DNA of 64,000 bases from Carnobacterium viridans (GTDB lineage Bacteria > Bacillota > Bacilli > Lactobacillales > Carnobacteriaceae). The stretch lies in the NCBI RefSeq assembly GCF_900102725.1, contig NZ_FNJW01000008.1:744001-808000 (forward strand), written 5' to 3'. Positions 1-8,298 of the stretch are shown piece by piece (the first letter of the stretch is position 1; each line of letters opens with the position of its first letter). The notes beneath the pieces were generated by a model, which was not told the DNA's origin, did no database searches, and saw only the letters and a program-made list of their open reading frames with translations. Position numbers and translations under genes: made by a program.

Positions 1-633
1 GTGCTCTAATGTTTCAGAGCTTTCTTTGAATAGGCGGATAGTCAACATGATCAAATCATCAAAATCCACTGATTGGTTGCGACGTAGTTCTCTTTGGTAA
101 TCATCGTAGCAATCTGCAACAATCTTCTCAAAAAAACTTGCTGCCGTTTTACGGTAATCTTCGGGTGTCTGCAACTCATTTTTAGCGTTACTGATTTCGC
201 CTAAGATTGCTCTAGGATTGTATTTTTTAGGATCGATATTCCGTTCTTTTAAAATTCGTTTCATTAAGGTTTGTTGTTCACCTGGATCACTGATTGTAAA
301 TGCACGCGTATAGCCTATACGATCAATGTCACGACGTAAAATACGGACACACATCGAGTGGAAAGTAGAGACCCAGACATCGTTTCCGCCTTCTTTTAAA
401 AGACGTGCTACTCGTTCTTTCATTTCCTTAGCCGCTTTATTTGTAAATGTAATCGCTAAAATATTCCATGGGTTAACATTCTTTTCTTCAATCAGATAGG
501 CAATACGGTGTGTTAAGACACGTGTTTTTCCGCTTCCTGCTCCGGCCATAATTAAAAGAGGTCCTTTTGTGCATACAACTGCATCTTTTTGCTTGGGATT
601 CATCCCACTTAATAAGTCATCTCTTGATACCAA
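1..633 (-). CDS. pcrA: ATP-dependent DNA helicase PcrA (UvrD/Rep family), N-terminal part
   Basis: Superfamily 1A 3'-5' DNA helicase acting in repair and plasmid replication; only the first 211 codons are inside the window and the gene runs off the left edge. The Q motif region ([13 protein letters not shown]) is followed by Walker A ([11 protein letters not shown]) and motif Ia ([11 protein letters not shown]), then the [12 protein letters not shown] region. No ATG fits; the start is a TTG at 633 with an AGAGAGGA ribosome binding site 9 bases upstream, and the protein begins [14 protein letters not shown]. In Gram-positive bacteria this domain order and length belong to PcrA rather than RecB-type helicases. 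ligA normally follows, which cannot be checked here. Confidence 0.93.
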   Translation of the reverse strand, partial: MVSRDDLLSGMNPKQKDAVVCTKGPLLIMAGAGSGKTRVLTHRIAYLIEEKNVNPWNILAITFTNKAAKEMKERVARLLKEGGNDVWVSTFHSMCVRILRRDIDRIGYTRAFTISDPGEQQTLMKRILKERNIDPKKYNPRAILGEISNAKNELQTPEDYRKTAASFFEKIVADCYDDYQRELRRNQSVDFDDLIMLTIRLFKESSETLEH

Positions 634-808
634 TTTATTTACATCCTCTCTTCTTATAACATTCCATTTCAAATTAAAAATAGAATGTGGACTTCACCAG
701 TCTAGCAAAAACTTTTAAAGTTTTGCATAATTTCTCAAGAATAATTTTACCACAAACCAAGCCTCTTGGAGTAGTAAATGAACAGTTTCAAATGAAGAAA
801 GTAAAAAA

Positions 809-842
809 GAAAAAAGACTCTAAAAAAAAGAATCTTTTTTCT
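809..842 (-). terminator. Rho-independent terminator after the GntR-type regulator
   Basis: An imperfect A/T-rich inverted repeat (AGAAAAAAGACTC / GAATCTTTTTTCT) read on the minus strand is followed by T-rich sequence. It lies between the regulator stop and pcrA, so pcrA probably has its own promoter in the AT-rich stretch 640-800. Confidence 0.6.
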
Positions 843-872
843 TTCAACTTATTTTTTAGATTATAGGAGTTC

Positions 873-1523
873 CTAAATCCCCTGTATCGCAATTAAACTC
901 AGCTGATTGATTAAAATCCGCACTTCTTTTCTAGCTAACGCGTACTCACTCTGTTTCAAAAAAATCAAAATCTGATTAAAATGTTTTATTTTCGTTGGTT
1001 GGCTTATCTGCAGAAAACCTTGAATTTCTTGGTCTGCTTGTCCGTTAATACTCCTAAATGTATCTAAAAATAGTGACGTTGTATATGTATTTCTAGCATA
1101 CTGGTAAAAACCAGTCCAATAGTCAAATTCTATATCTGAAAAAACATCAATTTCTTTTACAAGAGTTACCCTTTTTAATTGATCAACTATCGTCTCCAAA
1201 GAATTTGTTTTAAATTGAATTTCTTTAATTTGCAAAAAGTGGAGATAATCAATTAATAGGAGTTCCATAAATTCTAAACGTTCACGAAATCCTTGCAACG
1301 AGATCTGCTTTTCACGAATTCGTATGCCTTTATTTTGTTCAATAACTATGTACCCTTCTTCTTCTAACCTCAGAAAAGCATGTCGAATCGGAGTCCGGCT
1401 AATGCCTAGCTTTTTTGACAATCCAATTTCAGTAATATGTGTTTGAGGTAACCATTGCTTGGTTAAAATTTGCTTCTTACTATATTGGTAAGCTGCTTCT
1501 TCTAGTTTTTTCGGTTTAGACAT
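873..1523 (-). CDS. GntR-family transcriptional regulator
   Basis: DNA-binding regulator of about 216 residues. The N-terminal 70 residues form a winged helix: the recognition segment reads LSKKLGISRTPIRHAFLRL and is followed by the wing (EEEGYIVIEQNKGIRI), the classic GntR pattern with the 'SRTPIR' recognition helix. The C-terminal part is mostly helical, as in FCD-type effector domains, but I do not see the three metal-binding histidines of that family, so the ligand is unknown. Start chosen at the ATG 1523, which has AGGTG 8 bases upstream; the GTG three codons earlier overlaps that site. It lies downstream of the exporter at 1876-2775 on the same strand, separated by a 350-base gap, and may control it. 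Confidence 0.82.
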   Translation of the reverse strand: MSKPKKLEEAAYQYSKKQILTKQWLPQTHITEIGLSKKLGISRTPIRHAFLRLEEEGYIVIEQNKGIRIREKQISLQGFRERLEFMELLLIDYLHFLQIKEIQFKTNSLETIVDQLKRVTLVKEIDVFSDIEFDYWTGFYQYARNTYTTSLFLDTFRSINGQADQEIQGFLQISQPTKIKHFNQILIFLKQSEYALARKEVRILINQLSLIAIQGI

Positions 1524-1748
1524 TTTACTCACCTGCCTATTTTTAGTTGCCGTTCTTTTGTCAACACAAAAAAATTAGCCTTTTTATTTTTTTATGCCTG
1601 TACCAATTATAAGATTTTTCTTATCTAACTTCAAGTCTACTTCTATACCTTTATGTATTCAACTCATTCTAACCCTTTAAAATAAAAATTTACTTAACCA
1701 CTACTAAATATTTACATAGAATTTATACTAGAACGATATAATAAACTT

Positions 1749-1885
1749 GTTCCAAACAGAAACTATTTCTTTACTTTTTTTATAATTGTAAAGATCCCCC
1801 ATCCTGAGGTCCGCTTTCTAAAGCGGACCTTCAATCATTGAAGGCCACATAAAAGACAAATTCTCATTTGTCTTTTTATTTTATT
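1749..1885 (+). ncRNA. Candidate small plus-strand RNA with three hairpins and a terminator
   Basis: The gap between two minus-strand genes holds three consecutive hairpins: GGTCCGCTTT/AAAGCGGACC (1808-1829), CCTTCAATCATTGAAGG (1828-1844) and AAAGACAAAT/ATTTGTCTTTTT (1852-1877). The last is followed by a T-rich run only on the plus strand, so it looks like a plus-strand terminator, yet there is no plus-strand gene upstream. A TATAAT at 1737-1742 could be a -10 but no good -35 is at 17 bases; TTTACA lies 20 bases upstream. The alternative is a two-way terminator for the exporter gene. The proposed 5' end is a guess. Confidence 0.3.
1851..1877 (+). terminator. Terminator-like hairpin with plus-strand T-run
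   Basis: Stem AAAGACAAAT with ATTTGTCTTTTT and loop TCTC, followed by TTTTTATTTTATTTT on the plus strand. It overlaps the stop codon of the minus-strand exporter. On the minus strand the hairpin is followed by ATGTGG, which is a poor terminator tail. Confidence 0.5.
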
Positions 1886-2775
1886 TTCTCCTCTAGTGTT
1901 ACTGAAGTTTTTTTAGGCCATTTCAGCCCTCCAATGAACGTTGAACTCAATATTAACGCACCCCCAACAACTTGAATCCCACTCATTGCTTCTCCCAAAA
2001 ATAGTGCTGACATTATTACTGCAGCAACTGGGTCAATGTAACTCAACAGAGCAACTGTTTGGCTCTTTAATTTTTGCATCGCTGAAAAATACAATACATA
2101 AGCTAAACCAGTATGTACGATTCCTAAAACGATAAGATAAGGAACTGACGTGATCGTTATCCCTACTACATCGAACCCTTGTGTAAAGAAGACATACGGA
2201 GCAAGTATCACAGAAGCAACCATTAGTTGAATCATTGTGCTCTCTAAACTAGTTAAATCTTTTACAAATTTATTTAACATAATCACACTTGCATATAAAA
2301 TAGCTGCACCTAAGCCATAAATGATCCCAATCGAATGTGTGTGACCTCCGCTAGATTGATTGCTTGTTCCTACGACTAAAAACATTCCCAACATAGCTAC
2401 CAAAATGCTTCCTACTTTATTCAGCATCCATTTTTCTTTTAGTAAAAAAGGAGAAACAACCATCACGATTACCGGGGCAAAATAATAGCTCAATGTAGCA
2501 TTGGCAATTGTTGTGTAATTATAGGCTTCAAATAATAAAATCCAGTTTAAACCAATAGCTGTTCCAGAAAAAAACAATACAACTGCATTCTTTTTTAACA
2601 TCCCATACGAAACTTTATTTCTCTTAAAGAGCATGAAAACCAATAAGAATAAACTCCCCAATACTCCACGGTAAAGAGCAATTTCACTTGAAGTCAATTC
2701 AATATTTTTGACCATCAACCCAATTGATCCAAATAGCAACATTGCTATCACAACTTTTACCTTTTCTATTCCCAT
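1876..2775 (-). CDS. EamA/DMT-family permease
   Basis: Membrane exporter of the drug/metabolite transporter superfamily (299 residues). About ten hydrophobic segments arranged as two five-helix halves are visible; the first half contains ELTSSEIALYRGVLGS and the second KLKSQTVALLSYIDPVAA, the typical EamA repeat signature ('LSYIDPVAA..L'). The length is normal for the family. The start ATG has AAGGAGG 7 bases upstream. The substrate cannot be read from sequence; relatives export amino acids or metabolites. A GntR regulator lies downstream on the same strand, so regulation by it is plausible but unproven. Confidence 0.88.
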   Translation of the reverse strand: MGIEKVKVVIAMLLFGSIGLMVKNIELTSSEIALYRGVLGSLFLLVFMLFKRNKVSYGMLKKNAVVLFFSGTAIGLNWILLFEAYNYTTIANATLSYYFAPVIVMVVSPFLLKEKWMLNKVGSILVAMLGMFLVVGTSNQSSGGHTHSIGIIYGLGAAILYASVIMLNKFVKDLTSLESTMIQLMVASVILAPYVFFTQGFDVVGITITSVPYLIVLGIVHTGLAYVLYFSAMQKLKSQTVALLSYIDPVAAVIMSALFLGEAMSGIQVVGGALILSSTFIGGLKWPKKTSVTLEEKIK

Positions 2776-2845
2776 TTTCCACCCTCCTTAATCTTCTTTT
2801 ATCCGTTTTTATGTCGCCAATTCTCCTAAAAATGGTGTTAAAAAA

Positions 2846-2874
2846 AGCATAGGAACAATAAAGATTCCTATGCT
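2846..2874 (-). terminator. Terminator of the purK-purB unit
   Basis: Perfect 10-bp stem AGCATAGGAA/TTCCTATGCT with a 9-base loop, followed on the minus strand by a run of seven T. It lies about 50 bases after the purB stop. Confidence 0.85.
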
Positions 2875-2922
2875 TTTATACTTTAGTTAGTAGTTATATT
2901 ACGCTAAAACTTACATAAAGAG

Positions 2923-4221
2923 TTATTCACCTAGACCAACTCTTTGGAAGATTTCATCTACATTTCTTAAATGATAGTTGTAATCAAAAGCATCATCAAG
3001 GTCTTCGGTCGTCAATACAGACATGATTTTTTCATCTTGTTCAAGTAAAGGACGGAATAATACTTGTTCGTCCCAAGCTATTGCTGTTTTTGGTTGGATC
3101 AAATCATATGCAGCTTCACGGCTCATGCCATTATCAATCAACTTAAGCAATACACGTTGGCTGTAAATCAATCCAAATGTTGCATCCATATTACGTTTCA
3201 TGTTTTCTGGAAAAACCGTTAATTTTTCAACAATCGTTCCAAAACGGTTTAACATGTAATTTAATAAGATAGTTGAATCTGGAAGAATAATACGTTCAGC
3301 AGATGAATGAGAGATGTCACGTTCATGCCATAGAGTAACATTTTCGTATGCTGTTACCATGTGTCCTCTAATGACACGTGCTAATCCTGTTACATTTTCA
3401 GAACCAATAGGATTGCGCTTATGTGGCATAGCTGATGATCCTTTTTGGCCTTTTGCAAAAAACTCTTCAACTTCACGCGTTTCGGATTTTTGCAATCCCC
3501 GGATTTCTGTAGCAAATTTCTCAATACTTGTAGCAATTAAAGACATTGTAGCCACATATTCAGCGTGTAGATCACGTGGCAGAACTTGAGTTGAAATTTC
3601 TTGTGCTCTTGTACCTAGATTTTCACAGACATACTTTTCAACAAAAGTTGGGACATTGGCAAATGTTCCAACTGCTCCACTTATTTTTCCAGCTTCGACA
3701 CCTTTTGCTGCATGTTCAAAACGCTCAATATTGCGTTTCATTTCTGAATACCAAAGAGCTAATTTCAACCCAAAAGTAGTCGGTTCAGCATGCACGCCAT
3801 GAGTACGGCCCATCATAACTGTAAATTTATGTTCTTTAGCTTTTTCACCAATGACTTCAAGAATTTTTTGCAAATCTTGACGCAAAACGTCATTTACTTG
3901 TTTCAATTGGTACCCATAAGCAGTGTCCACGACATCCGTACTTGTTAATCCATAATGAACCCATTTACGTTCTTCTCCTAATGATTCGGAAACGGCACGT
4001 GTAAAAGCTACAACGTCATGTCTGGTTTCTTTTTCAATTTCTAAAATACGCTCAACTTCAAATGAAGCATTTGCACGAATCTTTTGAACATCTTCTTTTG
4101 GGATCTCTCCTAGTTCAACCCAAGCTTCAGCAGCAAGTATTTCAACTTCCAACCAAGTGTTGTAACGATTCTCCTCTGACCAAATGGCCGCCATTTCAGG
4201 TCTTGTATACCGTTCTATCAT
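2923..4221 (-). CDS. purB: Adenylosuccinate lyase
   Basis: Cytosolic enzyme of purine synthesis that cleaves SAICAR to AICAR plus fumarate and adenylosuccinate to AMP plus fumarate. The fumarase/aspartase superfamily signature [16 protein letters not shown] is present, with the upstream catalytic regions TSTDVVDTA and [14 protein letters not shown]. At 432 residues it matches bacterial PurB. The start ATG has AGGA 5 bases upstream. It follows purK after 15 bases and is the last gene before a strong terminator, so the two are cotranscribed. The usual purE partner is not next to purK here. Confidence 0.97.
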   Translation of the reverse strand: MIERYTRPEMAAIWSEENRYNTWLEVEILAAEAWVELGEIPKEDVQKIRANASFEVERILEIEKETRHDVVAFTRAVSESLGEERKWVHYGLTSTDVVDTAYGYQLKQVNDVLRQDLQKILEVIGEKAKEHKFTVMMGRTHGVHAEPTTFGLKLALWYSEMKRNIERFEHAAKGVEAGKISGAVGTFANVPTFVEKYVCENLGTRAQEISTQVLPRDLHAEYVATMSLIATSIEKFATEIRGLQKSETREVEEFFAKGQKGSSAMPHKRNPIGSENVTGLARVIRGHMVTAYENVTLWHERDISHSSAERIILPDSTILLNYMLNRFGTIVEKLTVFPENMKRNMDATFGLIYSQRVLLKLIDNGMSREAAYDLIQPKTAIAWDEQVLFRPLLEQDEKIMSVLTTEDLDDAFDYNYHLRNVDEIFQRVGLGE

Positions 4222-4236
4222 AATTATCCTAACTCC

Positions 4237-5358
4237 CTATTCATATATTCCTGTATCCGAAATGGTAGACAGTGTTTTTTCGATATCTTTGGTTGCTACT
4301 GTAATATGGCCTATCTTTTGCCCTTTTTCTGGGTTTTCTTTGCCATAATAATAAAAGTTCCAATCCGGCTTTAATTGAATTTGGACCTTTGCTGCTGCTT
4401 CATTTTCACTTAAAATAGTCACAGTGACTGCTGGGGTAATTAACTCAATTTCAGGTAATGGCCAACCGCAAATCGCACGAATATGGGCATCATATTGCGA
4501 CATAGAACAGGCTTCAATACTATAGTTTCCTGAGTGATGAGGTCTTGGAATCACTTCATTTACATAAAGTGTACCACTGGAAGTGATAAACAGTTCAATT
4601 CCTAACACCCCTATCAATTCAAACTTTTCAGCAACAGCTCTAGCGATGCGTTCTATTTCTTCTTCAACATACTGATTCACTCGAGCTGGAACGATACTTT
4701 CCTGTAAAATTGAATTTCGATGGATATTTTCTGATACTGGAAAAACGACTACTTCATTAGCATGATTTCGTGCAACCATGACAGATAATTCCCGTTCAAA
4801 CGGTATCCAAGCTTCCATTACACATGTACCCATTTTCAATAGATAAATTGCTTTTGGAATATCTTCTTCACTTTGAAGAACAAAACGATCTTTTTCATTA
4901 TGTCGTTCATTAATGGTCTTCAATACACAAGGAAATCCAATCCCGTCTATTGCTCCTTTAATGTCTTCCACTGTAACGATTGTGGCATAAGGGGCCAAAT
5001 TGATATTGCTGGCTTCTAAATAAGCTTTTTCTAATAATCGATCTTGAGTAATAGACAATAAATCAGCACCTTGTGGAACAGATACTGTCTTTTTCATTCT
5101 TATTATTGAATTTGCATCAATCGTGTCACATTCATATGTAACTACATCGCATTTCATTGCAAAATCCATCAATGCTTTTTGATTATCAAATGAAGCAATT
5201 ATTTGCCAATCTGCAACCTGAGCTGCTGGACACCCTTTTTCAGGATCCAATACACCTATCCGATAGCCCATTTTTTTAGCAGATAAAGCTAACATGCGTG
5301 CTATTTCTCCGCCACCAATGATCCCAATCATTTTCCCTGGACTAATTAGATTAGACAA
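4237..5358 (-). CDS. purK: N5-carboxyaminoimidazole ribonucleotide synthase (PurK)
   Basis: ATP-grasp enzyme that makes N5-CAIR from AIR, bicarbonate and ATP. An N-terminal Rossmann-like preATP-grasp (MIGIIGGGEIARMLALSAKK), an ATP-grasp core (GIGFPCVLKTINERHNEKDRF) and the metal/ATP site EVIPRPHHSGNYSIEAC are visible. The first loop reads GGGEIARM where most PurK have GGGQLGRM, and the following DPEKGCPAAQVAD matches the AIR-site region. I place the start at TTG 5358 because AGAAGG lies about 10 bases upstream; the in-frame GTG at 5367 is only 2 bases from that site. PurK acts with PurE, which is not in this window. Confidence 0.92.
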   Translation of the reverse strand: MSNLISPGKMIGIIGGGEIARMLALSAKKMGYRIGVLDPEKGCPAAQVADWQIIASFDNQKALMDFAMKCDVVTYECDTIDANSIIRMKKTVSVPQGADLLSITQDRLLEKAYLEASNINLAPYATIVTVEDIKGAIDGIGFPCVLKTINERHNEKDRFVLQSEEDIPKAIYLLKMGTCVMEAWIPFERELSVMVARNHANEVVVFPVSENIHRNSILQESIVPARVNQYVEEEIERIARAVAEKFELIGVLGIELFITSSGTLYVNEVIPRPHHSGNYSIEACSMSQYDAHIRAICGWPLPEIELITPAVTVTILSENEAAAKVQIQLKPDWNFYYYGKENPEKGQKIGHITVATKDIEKTLSTISDTGIYE

Positions 5359-5426
5359 AACTATCACTACCTTCTAAAACTATTTGTTTTATTTTTTTGC
5401 TTCTCATTCCTAGTTTATCAGTTATT

Positions 5427-5446
5427 TTGTCATCTGTCATTGACAA
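5427..5446. promoter_or_regulatory. Inverted repeat upstream of purK
   Basis: TTGTCA and TGACAA flank an 8-base centre (the 20 bases at 5427-5446) about 70 bases upstream of the purK start. It could be an operator or only chance. It does not match the PurR box core CCGAACWW. Confidence 0.25.
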
Positions 5447-5500
5447 CCTTTAGAAAGTTGATTCTCTATTCATCAAACAGTTTAAGATAACTTATTGCTT

Positions 5501-6058
5501 TTATTTATTCTCTTCATTTCTAATTTCCTTACGGCGTTTTTTTACTTTTTTAGTCCAAAATCCACCATTGATATACTTAGGTTCATAAGAAATAATAAAC
5601 GTTTTAGGTTCAATTTCACTGATTTGTTTATACAGTTTGCGTTCCGTTTTTCTAGGTGTCAAGATTTCTAAAACCATTCGATCGCCTTCACGACCAAATG
5701 CAAGACTTGTTGTCACACCGTATCCTAAATTACGTAATTCTTCAGGCATTTTGGTTTCCAAATCTGGAACAATTGCAGTAACCATAATGTAGCCAAGAGC
5801 TAAAAATTCTTCAATCTTAATTCCAAGAGCAATACCGACTCCGTATCCTAATGCATAAACAGCTAGATTAAGGTAATTATCTAAACTATCCAACACTAAT
5901 CCTAAACCGACAACATAAATGGTCACCTCAACCATTGAAACGAGTGAAGCTGCTAAGCGATAGCTTTTCATGGTTAACATAAAACGTATCGTATTCAATG
6001 AGATATACACAACGTTAATGACAAATATTAATAGTAAAAAAGATAAATCTACTTCCAT
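5501..6058 (-). CDS. UPF0316 / DUF5698-DUF2179 membrane protein (YebE-like)
   Basis: Protein of 185 residues with about three N-terminal membrane segments (residues 5-25, 35-55, 60-80) and a cytosolic C-terminal DUF2179-like domain (LRNLGYGVTTSLAFGREGDR, then LEILTPRKTERKLYKQI). DUF2179 domains in other proteins are thought to bind nucleotides or sense ligands, but the function here is unknown. The start has AGGAGAG 6 bases upstream. The neighbourhood (yebE-like gene upstream of purK-purB) matches Bacillus subtilis, where yebE precedes the purE operon, so the link to purine genes is conserved. Confidence 0.88.
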   Translation of the reverse strand: MEVDLSFLLLIFVINVVYISLNTIRFMLTMKSYRLAASLVSMVEVTIYVVGLGLVLDSLDNYLNLAVYALGYGVGIALGIKIEEFLALGYIMVTAIVPDLETKMPEELRNLGYGVTTSLAFGREGDRMVLEILTPRKTERKLYKQISEIEPKTFIISYEPKYINGGFWTKKVKKRRKEIRNEENK

Positions 6059-6163
6059 TTTTTTCTCTCCTGACTGATTGGTAAAAATTTTATTCCTCTA
6101 TAAGATTATCAAAATTCCTTTAAATAGCAAGGAAAACAACTATAAACGAAGTACTTAAACAAA

Positions 6164-6206
6164 GGAGCTGAACTAAAAGCTATTCTTGCACTTTTAGAGC
6201 AGCTCC
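6164..6206 (-). terminator. Terminator of xpt
   Basis: Stem GGAGCTG-(AA)-CTAAAAG pairing with CTTTTAG-(AG)-CAGCTCC, found 20 bases after the xpt stop. The T-run on the minus strand is weak (TTTGTTT). Confidence 0.65.
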
Positions 6207-6226
6207 TGCTTATTCATGTACTCAAT

Positions 6227-6823
<597 letters not shown>

Positions 6824-6979
6824 TTAATAGATTTAGAGCAGAATAAAAAAGCTTTCTCGTTGATTATGCGTTCATAAGCGTTGAAAAAGACTCAAAATAG
6901 TCATCCATTCACATTGAATATACGCTTTTTCACGTAAAAGGTCAATCACTTTTAAATTCTAACAGATACTTAAGTTAGA

Positions 6980-6992
6980 AAACACGAACATT
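6980..6992. promoter_or_regulatory. Possible PurR box between xpt and the next gene
   Basis: AAACACGAACATT agrees with the PurBox consensus AWWWCCGAACWWT at 11 of 13 positions, keeping the CGAAC core. It sits in the divergent intergenic region that would carry the xpt promoter, 178 bases from the xpt start. A single imperfect site is weak evidence. The rest of 6803-7121 is AT-rich with no riboswitch seen. Confidence 0.3.
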
Positions 6993-7076
6993 TTCCTCAC
7001 TAAACCATTTTGTATTCCATTATTTAATAGTCATTTTTAATAGAGGCTTATAAATTAAACTAGAATTTATAAAACG

Positions 7077-7090
7077 AATAGTATACTATT
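7077..7090 (+). promoter_or_regulatory. Palindromic -10 region of the 7122 gene
   Basis: AATAGTATACTATT is a perfect 14-bp palindrome that contains TATACT (7082-7087), a good -10 hexamer. No convincing -35 is seen at 17 bases, so an activator or a repressor may act here. It lies 32 bases before the start codon at 7122. Confidence 0.4.
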
Positions 7091-7121
7091 AAATTAAAGC
7101 GATTTAAGAAAGGAGTTTGGC

Positions 7122-7781
7122 ATGGGTAATAAAAGTTTACTAGAACTTATTAAACAGTATTGGTATCTAGGTATTTTATTTGTCATTCTTATAGTAGTGC
7201 TCGTTATTGGAACAAACCAAGAAAAACCCTGGTCAGAAAGTCTGTCGATAACTGAAACGACATCATCTACTGCAGAAGAAGCTGAGTCTGCTATTGTAGA
7301 ATCTGAGGTTAGTTCTACTGTATCTGAAGATAAGGATAATGTATTTCGAAAAGAAACAAAATTATTTTTCTTAAGCGACCATCAGCCGGACATTGAAGAA
7401 ATGGAAGAATCTGTTGAAAGTGAACCAGAAGAATTGGAAGAAGCGGAAGATTCCACCGTTGAGGTTGAAAGTATTGAACCTACTGAATCAAGCAGCTACA
7501 CCCCTACATATTCTAATGACACTTACTCTAAACCGAAAAGCTCAAGTTCTTCATCTACTAACAGTTCGCCTAAGCCAACTACTCCTAAACAACCTGTTAA
7601 AGATCCAGTACCTGAGACCGATGAATCAGAGTCTGTTCATGAATCAAATTCAGAACCTGTAGAAACACCAGAAACTGATTCAGAAACAACGGAAGACTCT
7701 TCTTCTGCTCCAGAAATAATCGAGTCAGAAACACCAGCAGAAGAAATCCCTTCAATTGACTCTTCCATTAGTGAAGAATAG
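7122..7781 (+). CDS. Membrane-anchored Ser/Glu/Thr-rich protein of unknown function
   Basis: I do not recognise a family. The protein has 219 residues: a short N-terminus, one membrane segment at about residues 13-30 (YWYLGILFVILIVVLVIG), then about 190 residues of low-complexity sequence rich in serine, glutamate, threonine and proline, with runs such as KSSSSSSTNSS and SVESEPEELEEAED. No LPXTG, LysM or catalytic motif is visible, so it looks like a type II membrane protein with a disordered, acidic outer region. The start ATG has AAAGGAG 6 bases upstream and a strong terminator follows, so it is a single-gene transcript. It is encoded opposite to its neighbours. Confidence 0.75.
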   Translation: MGNKSLLELIKQYWYLGILFVILIVVLVIGTNQEKPWSESLSITETTSSTAEEAESAIVESEVSSTVSEDKDNVFRKETKLFFLSDHQPDIEEMEESVESEPEELEEAEDSTVEVESIEPTESSSYTPTYSNDTYSKPKSSSSSSTNSSPKPTTPKQPVKDPVPETDESESVHESNSEPVETPETDSETTEDSSSAPEIIESETPAEEIPSIDSSISEE

Positions 7782-7800
7782 AAAATACTCTTTACAACAC

Positions 7801-7835
7801 AAAAAGTACATTGTCCTTTAGACAATGTACTTTTT
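7801..7835 (+). terminator. Terminator of the 7122 gene
   Basis: Perfect 15-bp stem AAAAAGTACATTGTC with GACAATGTACTTTTT and 5-base loop, followed by GTATT. It can work in both directions. Confidence 0.88.
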
Positions 7836-7895
7836 GTATTACTTCAATTAAGACTATCTGTGCCACTCTTAGAGAGAATGATTCCTTGACAGCTC

Positions 7896-8155
7896 CTACT
7901 CGACACTCCTAGGCTATTTTCATCACCAATTATCCACTAAACCGCCTCTACTCGACTTTACTAGCCTATTTCCATCACCAATTATCCACTAGATCTCCTC
8001 TACTCGACATTCCTAGTCCATTTCCATCACCAATTAACCACTAAACCGCCTCTACTCGATATTCTTAGCCCATTTCCATCAGCAATTATCCACTAGACCG
8101 CTTTTACTCGATATTCTTAGCTTATTTCACCTATTAGGTACAATTAGGTGATTTT
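7896..8155 (+). repeat. 52-bp tandem repeat, five units (locus 1)
   Basis: Five units with exact 52-base spacing, beginning at 7896, 7948, 8000, 8052 and 8104. The unit starts CTACTCGACATTCCTAG and contains CCATCACCAATTATCCACTA. Units differ at several positions but have no length changes. The same unit recurs at 26535-26784. Because there is no conserved spacer pattern and the units are directly adjacent, this is not a CRISPR array. No coding sequence is evident: 52 is not a multiple of 3. Confidence 0.93.
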
Positions 8156-8174
8156 TCTGTAACAAAATGTGTTT

Positions 8175-8211
8175 AATATAGAAAATTTTTCGGTAACGAA
8201 AAATCTCCAAT
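8175..8211 (+). repeat. Hairpin that trails the 52-bp repeat (locus 1)
   Basis: AATATAGAAAA, then ATTTTTCG-GTAA-CGAAAAAT, then CTCCAA. A matching hairpin with the same flanks (AATATAGAAAA and TCTCCAAT) but a changed stem follows the repeat at locus 2 (26799-26835). Confidence 0.75.
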
Positions 8212-8263
8212 TGAAAAATCAATACTTATGGAGTCTACACCGCTATGTATGTGCGACAAAAAA

Positions 8264-8294
8264 AACCTCCAGAAGTTTATCCCTTCTGGAGGTT
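8264..8294 (-). terminator. Terminator of the CNNM/CorC gene
   Basis: Perfect 12-bp stem AACCTCCAGAAG/CTTCTGGAGGTT, followed on the minus strand by a run of T. It begins directly after the stop codon at 8299. Confidence 0.9.
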
Positions 8295-8298
8295 AAGT

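Noticed and set aside
7393-7662. Second open frame inside the Ser/Glu-rich gene
   Set aside because: Shadow frame of a low-complexity gene, without its own start signal.
7896-8155. CRISPR array
   Set aside because: The units are directly adjacent with fixed 52-base spacing; there are no unique spacers between conserved repeats and no cas genes.
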